A stretch of 36,643 nucleotides of DNA from JBJXFE01 sp046153875 (GTDB lineage: Bacteria > Planctomycetota > Phycisphaerae > Phycisphaerales > UBA1924): the NCBI GenBank assembly GCA_046153875.1, contig JBJXFE010000032.1:1-36643 (forward strand), written 5' to 3'. Of this stretch, positions 32,742 to 36,643 are shown piece by piece; positions within the stretch are counted from its first letter, which is position 1; each line of letters opens with the position of its first letter. The translations under genes were made by a program, and so were the position numbers. A model generated the notes under the pieces. The model did not search any database, was not told the origin of the DNA, and saw nothing but the letters and a program-made list of their open reading frames with translations.

Positions 32742-33170
32742 TCACGGCGCGCCCCCCGCGGGCTTGGGCTTCCGCTTGGGCCAGCCGTTGTGCCACCCCG
32801 CCGCGATCTCCGCCGCCTCACGCGCGGCGGACTCGGCGGGCAACCCGAGATCGATGGGGTGTCCGGCGGCCTCGGCGGCGCGGAGCCGATCCCGGTAGGC
32901 CCGTCGGGCCGAGTCCGGCCACATCGAGATGTCGTCTACGAGTCGGCCACGCCGAGCTTCCAAGCTCCAATCCATCGTCGAGGGTGGCAGCGCGGTCGGG
33001 TCGCCTGTCCCGGCAGACGGCGAAGGGTTGGAAGGGCGCGCAGAATGCGCAGAATCACCGGGCGAAGCCGCACGGTCATCCAATGTGCGCTTTGTGCGCG
33101 CCAAATCCTCGGGGATCGGGATTCGCGCCGTGGCAGCCAATGCTCGGAGCTGATCTGCGAGGTTGTTCAC
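32742..33170 (-). CDS. Small element-encoded protein of unknown function
   Basis: 142 aa from GTG 33170, which overlaps the prim-pol stop (GTGA, 4 nt) and has GGAGGA about 6 nt upstream. An N-terminal helical part (NNLADQLRALAATARIP) is followed by a Ser/Pro/Asp-rich linker and a C-terminal charged helix region (ARRAYRDRLRAAEAAGHPID, WHNGWPKRKPKP). No family motif is recognised. Its coupling to the replication gene suggests a partner in replication or partition, which is inference. Confidence 0.7.
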   Translation of the reverse strand: MNNLADQLRALAATARIPIPEDLARTKRTLDDRAASPGDSAHSARPSNPSPSAGTGDPTALPPSTMDWSLEARRGRLVDDISMWPDSARRAYRDRLRAAEAAGHPIDLGLPAESAAREAAEIAAGWHNGWPKRKPKPAGGAP

Positions 33171-35584
33171 ACGGTCCTCCGGTCCCACTTCGGGTTGACC
33201 GTGAACTCCGGCGACTTGGGATGGCCCGGGCCCGTCTGCGGCGGCATCGGCACGGGTCGCAGGTACCGCAGGTCGCACAGGAGTTCGAGAGGTCTGTTCA
33301 AGTCCTCCGCGCACTCGATGGCCGACCCCCGCACGGCTGTGAAGCAATCGCGCTTCGTGAACGCGACCTGTTGGGTCCGGGCTAGCCACGCGAGGACCCG
33401 CCGCGCGCTGCCCGCGACTTCATCCACGCCAAGCCACCCCATGACGGCCTTCGCGTGTTCGATGAGGTAAGGTGACCAGGAGATCGCCGCGGTCATGGTC
33501 TCGATGGTGATCGGGGCGGTCAGTTTGTGAATGACCCCAGCCCCGAACTGGAGGCCGTGAAGGACGAGGGCGATCCGGCCGACCCGGCCGCAGAGCTTGC
33601 CCCCCCAGTCCTGCATCCCGAACGCCGCGAACTCGCCGCACCAGGACAAGGTGGGCTCGACCTGCGCGCAGAATGCGCGGAATAGCTCCGCCGCCTCGGG
33701 GGTCAGGGGGACTTCCTCGGGGTCGCTGGGCAGTTCGAGCTGCAGCAGCGTGGTCACCGTCCGATGCCAGATCGCGCGGAGATCCTGAGGAATCGCCGCG
33801 GGGTCGATCGTCCGGTGACCGAGCAGGCTGCGGGGCAGAGCCATTGCGTATCGCGCGATGAGGCCCGTGCCCTTGGCCTTGCGGCTCTCCAGGAGATCCC
33901 GCACGCCCTCGGGCTGAACCACAAAGCCGATCGTGATCAGCGGTCGCTTGAGGATGACGGGCGGCCGGCCGACGCGGTTGTAGCGGTGCGTGCTGCCGTC
34001 GTAGCCCTTGTTGTAGAGCTGGATGTTGGGCTGGCTCTGGTACCTGCCCAGGAAGACCTCGATCGCCTCGCTCTCGTCTGAGAACGCGCCGATCCGCTCC
34101 GCGTTTGCCGCGAGCAGCCGGCCCATTTCCTCCGTGGTCACGTCGCCCGTCACCAACTGGGGGGACTGGACCTGCTGTTCCTTCGCGAGCTCCTGCTCGA
34201 TCGCGACTGCGGCCCGTTCGGCGTCGTGGCCGCTCGGTTCTTCGCTCCCCGACCGCGGCTTGGTCTTGCCCGCGGCAAGGTCCTTGAGGCGTTCGCATCT
34301 GCGGCGCTTGATGTCAATCTTCGCGTTGTGCTCGGCGATCAGCGGGCCCAGCCGCTCTGCTTCGGACGACTCCCAGGCGAGTACCGGGCGGATGAGCTCC
34401 TGGTACGGAGCCGTCTTTCGGTTGCCCGGTTCCATCAAGACCGCGACGTACTGGTTCGGGGGCTGCGGCCACTCCGAGTTGAGCCGCACGACGACGTTCT
34501 GCGAAAGGGGGAGGCCGGCGACGGCGATCGCCATCATCGCTGGCAGGTCCACGGGGACTTGAAACGCCTCCCCGATTGCGGCGAGGTAGTCCCGCACAGA
34601 TTCTGTGCCGGGCGGGAACGCCTGGTGCAACGGGAACGGGTAGGCGCGTTCATAGAGCGGCGACGGCGGCAGCCAAGCGGCCGCCGTTACTCCGTCGCTT
34701 CCGGCCTCTGGTGCGTACCGCGAGACGCTCTGCGCGATCTTCTCGACCTCCGATTCGTCGAGTGGCGGCTTGCACCGCCCCGCGTTCACGGCCTTGAGCG
34801 CCGCGAAGATCTCCTCGTGTTTCATCCCCCGTCGGCGCATGGAGCCGGCGAGCGACGTGAGGACGTCGTTGCGCTTTCCTTCGGGGCTCACGTCGCCGTC
34901 GCCGCCCGACGCAGCGCCATCCTTCTTCGGCGGCTCGATCATCAACTTGAGCAGCCACGGGGGCAACGGCGCGAGCGGGACCTCCCCCGGCCGACTCGAC
35001 AGTTCCCACATGTAGCGCTGGCCGCTGGCGTGCAGGCTCGGCTCGACGACGATGTACCCGCCGTCGCCTTTGCAGTCGAGGCCGGGCAGGAGGTTCCGGC
35101 TCTTGATGTATACGCCGGGGTGCTTCATGACGTGGTGCCGCCCGCCACCCCCGGTTAGGCCGGTGCCGGTTGCGGGCAGCGCGCCGTGCTTCGCGACCAG
35201 CTCCGCCAGTGTCACGTCGCCGCCGTGGCGGGGGTCCTCGTCGAGAACGACGATCCCCGACTCGCGGCCGGTGCGGACCGCGACGTTCGCATTGGGCCAC
35301 GCCGCCCACCACTTCGTGATCACCCCCAGGTCTGTTGTCCCGTCCTTCAGGCCGCGCGCCGTCCGCGGGTGCTTCCCGACGCTGTCGCACTTCGGGTCGC
35401 CGCAGGAGCACTTGGGGGGCGTGCCGGGCGCTCCGTGCAGCGGCGAATGGCAGGGGAACACATGCCACTCGATCGCCGCGAGCCGGAGCGCCTCGGCGAG
35501 ATTGGGGCTAGAGTTCTGGTGAGATTCGGATTCGTTCGGACCGGCCCCGCCTGGCAGCGGGGCCGCGTCGTTGGGAGGGTTCAT
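33167..35584 (-). CDS. Prim-pol / DUF3987 replication protein
   Basis: 805 aa from ATG 35584 (GGGAGGGA about 8 nt upstream; the longer frame upstream belongs to other genes). Residues about 30-215 form an archaeo-eukaryotic-type prim-pol: GKHPRTARG, the acidic pair D115/D117 in VVLDEDP, GGGGRHH (H150/H151) and GLDCKGDGGYIVV. A primase C-terminal helical domain (about 237-290) reads KRNDVLTSLAGSMRRRGM. The rest (about 310-790) matches DUF3987, a divergent P-loop ATPase, with MEPGNRKTAPY at the loop and FSDESEAIEVFLGRY as the acidic strand. It probably primes and unwinds element DNA. It overlaps the HTH gene upstream by 4 nt (ATGA). Confidence 0.85.
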   Translation of the reverse strand: MNPPNDAAPLPGGAGPNESESHQNSSPNLAEALRLAAIEWHVFPCHSPLHGAPGTPPKCSCGDPKCDSVGKHPRTARGLKDGTTDLGVITKWWAAWPNANVAVRTGRESGIVVLDEDPRHGGDVTLAELVAKHGALPATGTGLTGGGGRHHVMKHPGVYIKSRNLLPGLDCKGDGGYIVVEPSLHASGQRYMWELSSRPGEVPLAPLPPWLLKLMIEPPKKDGAASGGDGDVSPEGKRNDVLTSLAGSMRRRGMKHEEIFAALKAVNAGRCKPPLDESEVEKIAQSVSRYAPEAGSDGVTAAAWLPPSPLYERAYPFPLHQAFPPGTESVRDYLAAIGEAFQVPVDLPAMMAIAVAGLPLSQNVVVRLNSEWPQPPNQYVAVLMEPGNRKTAPYQELIRPVLAWESSEAERLGPLIAEHNAKIDIKRRRCERLKDLAAGKTKPRSGSEEPSGHDAERAAVAIEQELAKEQQVQSPQLVTGDVTTEEMGRLLAANAERIGAFSDESEAIEVFLGRYQSQPNIQLYNKGYDGSTHRYNRVGRPPVILKRPLITIGFVVQPEGVRDLLESRKAKGTGLIARYAMALPRSLLGHRTIDPAAIPQDLRAIWHRTVTTLLQLELPSDPEEVPLTPEAAELFRAFCAQVEPTLSWCGEFAAFGMQDWGGKLCGRVGRIALVLHGLQFGAGVIHKLTAPITIETMTAAISWSPYLIEHAKAVMGWLGVDEVAGSARRVLAWLARTQQVAFTKRDCFTAVRGSAIECAEDLNRPLELLCDLRYLRPVPMPPQTGPGHPKSPEFTVNPKWDRRTV

Positions 35585-35787
35585 CGCTTCGTCCCTCCCT
35601 TCTTGCAGAAGTGGATGACGCTCTCGCGAGTAACACGGACCGCGCGATTGCAGCGGACGATTGTGAGCTCGCCCTGGGCGATGAGCCGCCAGATCGACCG
35701 GGTCGAGAGCGATGTCGCCTCGGCGACCTCGGTGATCTTGAAAAGGATCCGATCGTCGGGCGCGGGCGGATGTGGCGTCGTGGTCAT
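35581..35787 (-). CDS. HTH protein, excisionase/MerR-like
   Basis: 68 aa from ATG 35787, which overlaps the stop of the previous gene as ATGA. A single winged-helix-type DNA-binding unit is visible: FKITEVAEATSLSTRSIWRL, IAQGELTIVRCNRAVRVTRE, then FCKKGGTKR. This is the helix_turn_helix_17 pattern of excisionases and small regulators. Together with the similar gene upstream it may direct excision or control the replication gene that it overlaps. Confidence 0.85.
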   Translation of the reverse strand: MTTTPHPPAPDDRILFKITEVAEATSLSTRSIWRLIAQGELTIVRCNRAVRVTRESVIHFCKKGGTKR

Positions 35788-35993
35788 CGCGCCGTCTCCG
35801 TGCCGGTACGCCCCGGCAGCGCAGATGCCGCTCGCGTGGCGAGTTCGCGAGCAACCGCCTCGGGGTTGAACAGGAACCGCGTGCCCGCTTTGAGGGAGGG
35901 AACGCGGCCCGCCTCCGCCTCTTGGCGGAGCCAAGCGACCGACACACCGAGTCCGCGCGCCGTCGGGCCGATGGGCAAGATCTGAGCGTTCAT
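35784..35993 (-). CDS. HTH protein, DNA-binding, second copy type
   Basis: 69 aa from ATG 35993 (an in-frame ATG at 36002 adds three residues; neither has a strong ribosome site). The order of elements is the same as in the neighbour: GPTARGLGVSVAWLRQEAEA for the helices, GRVPSLKAGTRFLFNPEAV for the wing. Sequence identity to the neighbour is low, so they are not a recent duplication. Probably a DNA-binding regulator or excisionase at the head of the overlapping gene set. Confidence 0.8.
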   Translation of the reverse strand: MNAQILPIGPTARGLGVSVAWLRQEAEAGRVPSLKAGTRFLFNPEAVARELATRAASALPGRTGTETAR

Positions 35994-36066
35994 GCCCGCC
36001 ATTGGACGGGCGGCCAGACTTGGCAGGGGGTAACTAGCGGGGAATCAGAGAGCAATCAATGAGTAA

Positions 36067-36643
36067 TCAACGATCCCTGTTCAGAGCGAGTGCGTCCACG
36101 CCCTTCGGGAGGATCGTGATGCCCCCCCGTTCCCCGTCCGGTCGATGGACGTAGCCAGCCTTCTCCAGCCGCGCCACACGCGGGGCCAGCGTCTTCCGGG
36201 TTCCGAACCCGCCAGTCTCAAGTTCGACCAGTTTGAGGCGACGGGGTGGTGGTCCCTCAAGTTTTTGCAGCAACTTGAAGTCGTCTGCATTGAGGGACTC
36301 GTCTGGCATCGACGTCGCCCGCGGGGTGCCTCCCGCGATCGGGGTTGCGGCGGCAGTTGTCCCGGATGCCACGACCGACAAGGGTCCGGGATCCGCGGCG
36401 TCGTCTGGGAAGGCCGTGTCGATTGGGCGTTCACCAGACGTCGAAACCTTGCCTCGCATCCGCGCTGCGATCGACTGGGCTCGCCTCGCTGCAGCATGCG
36501 CAAACTCGGCGGCGTCGCGCGGGACACGCCTGTAGTGAGCGCCGTCCGGGTGGTTTCCCTGCAGCTGCGACGCAGCGTTGCGGTACCGCAACACGCTCTT
36601 TGCCAGGGTGAGGATCCCCTCCGCTTCGAGTCGGATGGACTCC
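36067..36643 (-). CDS. Winged-helix-like protein (5' end outside window)
   Basis: The frame is open from the right edge and ends at 36067; at least 192 residues. A GTG at 36594 exists, but the sequence before it (SIRLEAEGILTLAKS) also looks coding, so the gene probably starts outside. The N-terminal part is Arg/Ala-rich (AEFAHAAARRAQSIAARMRG), a Pro/Thr/Ala linker follows, and the last 75 residues have a winged-helix pattern: DDFKLLQKLEGPPPRR, LAPRVARLEKAGYVHRPDGE, ITILPKGVDALAL. It may be an element regulator. The gap to the next gene is 73 nt. Confidence 0.65.
   Translation of the reverse strand, partial: ESIRLEAEGILTLAKSVLRYRNAASQLQGNHPDGAHYRRVPRDAAEFAHAAARRAQSIAARMRGKVSTSGERPIDTAFPDDAADPGPLSVVASGTTAAATPIAGGTPRATSMPDESLNADDFKLLQKLEGPPPRRLKLVELETGGFGTRKTLAPRVARLEKAGYVHRPDGERGGITILPKGVDALALNRDR

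Larger units (their letters stand above)
31268..36643. mobile_element. Integrated element at tRNA-Lys (left part; right end outside window)
   Basis: All genes here lie on the minus strand: winged-helix-like protein, two HTH proteins, prim-pol replication protein, a small protein and a tyrosine integrase whose 3' end faces tRNA-Lys. Four neighbouring genes overlap by 4 nt. This is the replication/integration module of a plasmid-like island or phage satellite. No capsid, terminase or conjugation gene is visible up to the edge, and no attachment repeat could be paired because the far end is missing. Confidence 0.8.

Overview
The window looks like the chromosome of a GC-rich planctomycete, most likely of the Phycisphaerae/Phycisphaerales type. 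The basis is the combination of GC-type (Cys-containing) dockerin tails, a PEP-CTERM-like sorting tail, a C-terminal zinc ribbon with a YDLRG core, seven-repeat secreted propeller proteins, a solitary atpD and flavin halogenases. This is inference from gene content; no 16S rRNA is present.

Layout. Positions 1-3136 hold secreted surface proteins: the tail of a dockerin-like protein, a decayed relic of a GC-type dockerin, an intact seven-repeat protein with two GC-type dockerins, and a convergent FG-GAP propeller. Positions 3238-4931 hold a PilZ domain fused to a J domain (minus strand), divergent from a flagellin. Positions 5165-9581 carry a small unknown protein, a PDZ lipoprotein, an Fpg/Nei glycosylase, a secreted PrcB-like protein, an AhpD-like protein and sucC, whose coding sequence contains four tandem heptamers. 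Positions 9640-11694 contain two secreted low-complexity proteins that share an upstream TAGTG-N3-ACTAAC element. Positions 11876-15876 hold an unknown polytopic membrane protein, a solitary atpD and a PEP-CTERM-like protein.

Positions 15979-20965 are the most distinctive block: a TPR-sulfotransferase followed by two very similar flavin-dependent halogenases, the second coupled by a GTGA overlap. A TPR/GT41 (OGT-like) glycosyltransferase converges on it with a 3-nt gap, and an Eis-like acetyltransferase starts divergently from that. Two membrane proteins (one a DMT transporter) and a zinc-ribbon membrane protein follow. No PKS or NRPS is in view, so the substrate of the halogenases and sulfotransferase is unknown.

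Positions 25937-31005 are the fatty-acid/phospholipid operon rpmF-plsX-fabH-fabD-(lipoprotein)-fabG on the minus strand, with a good promoter upstream of rpmF and no acpP at the usual place. After a tRNA-Lys(CTT) at 31195, the rest of the window is an integrated element: tyrosine integrase, a small protein, a prim-pol/DUF3987 replication protein, two HTH proteins and a winged-helix-like protein that runs off the edge. Several of these genes overlap by 4 nt.

Several genes lack a Shine-Dalgarno sequence but have a TANNNT hexamer ending 6-9 nt before the start codon, suggesting leaderless transcripts. All functional calls come from reading motifs by eye; no database search was run.
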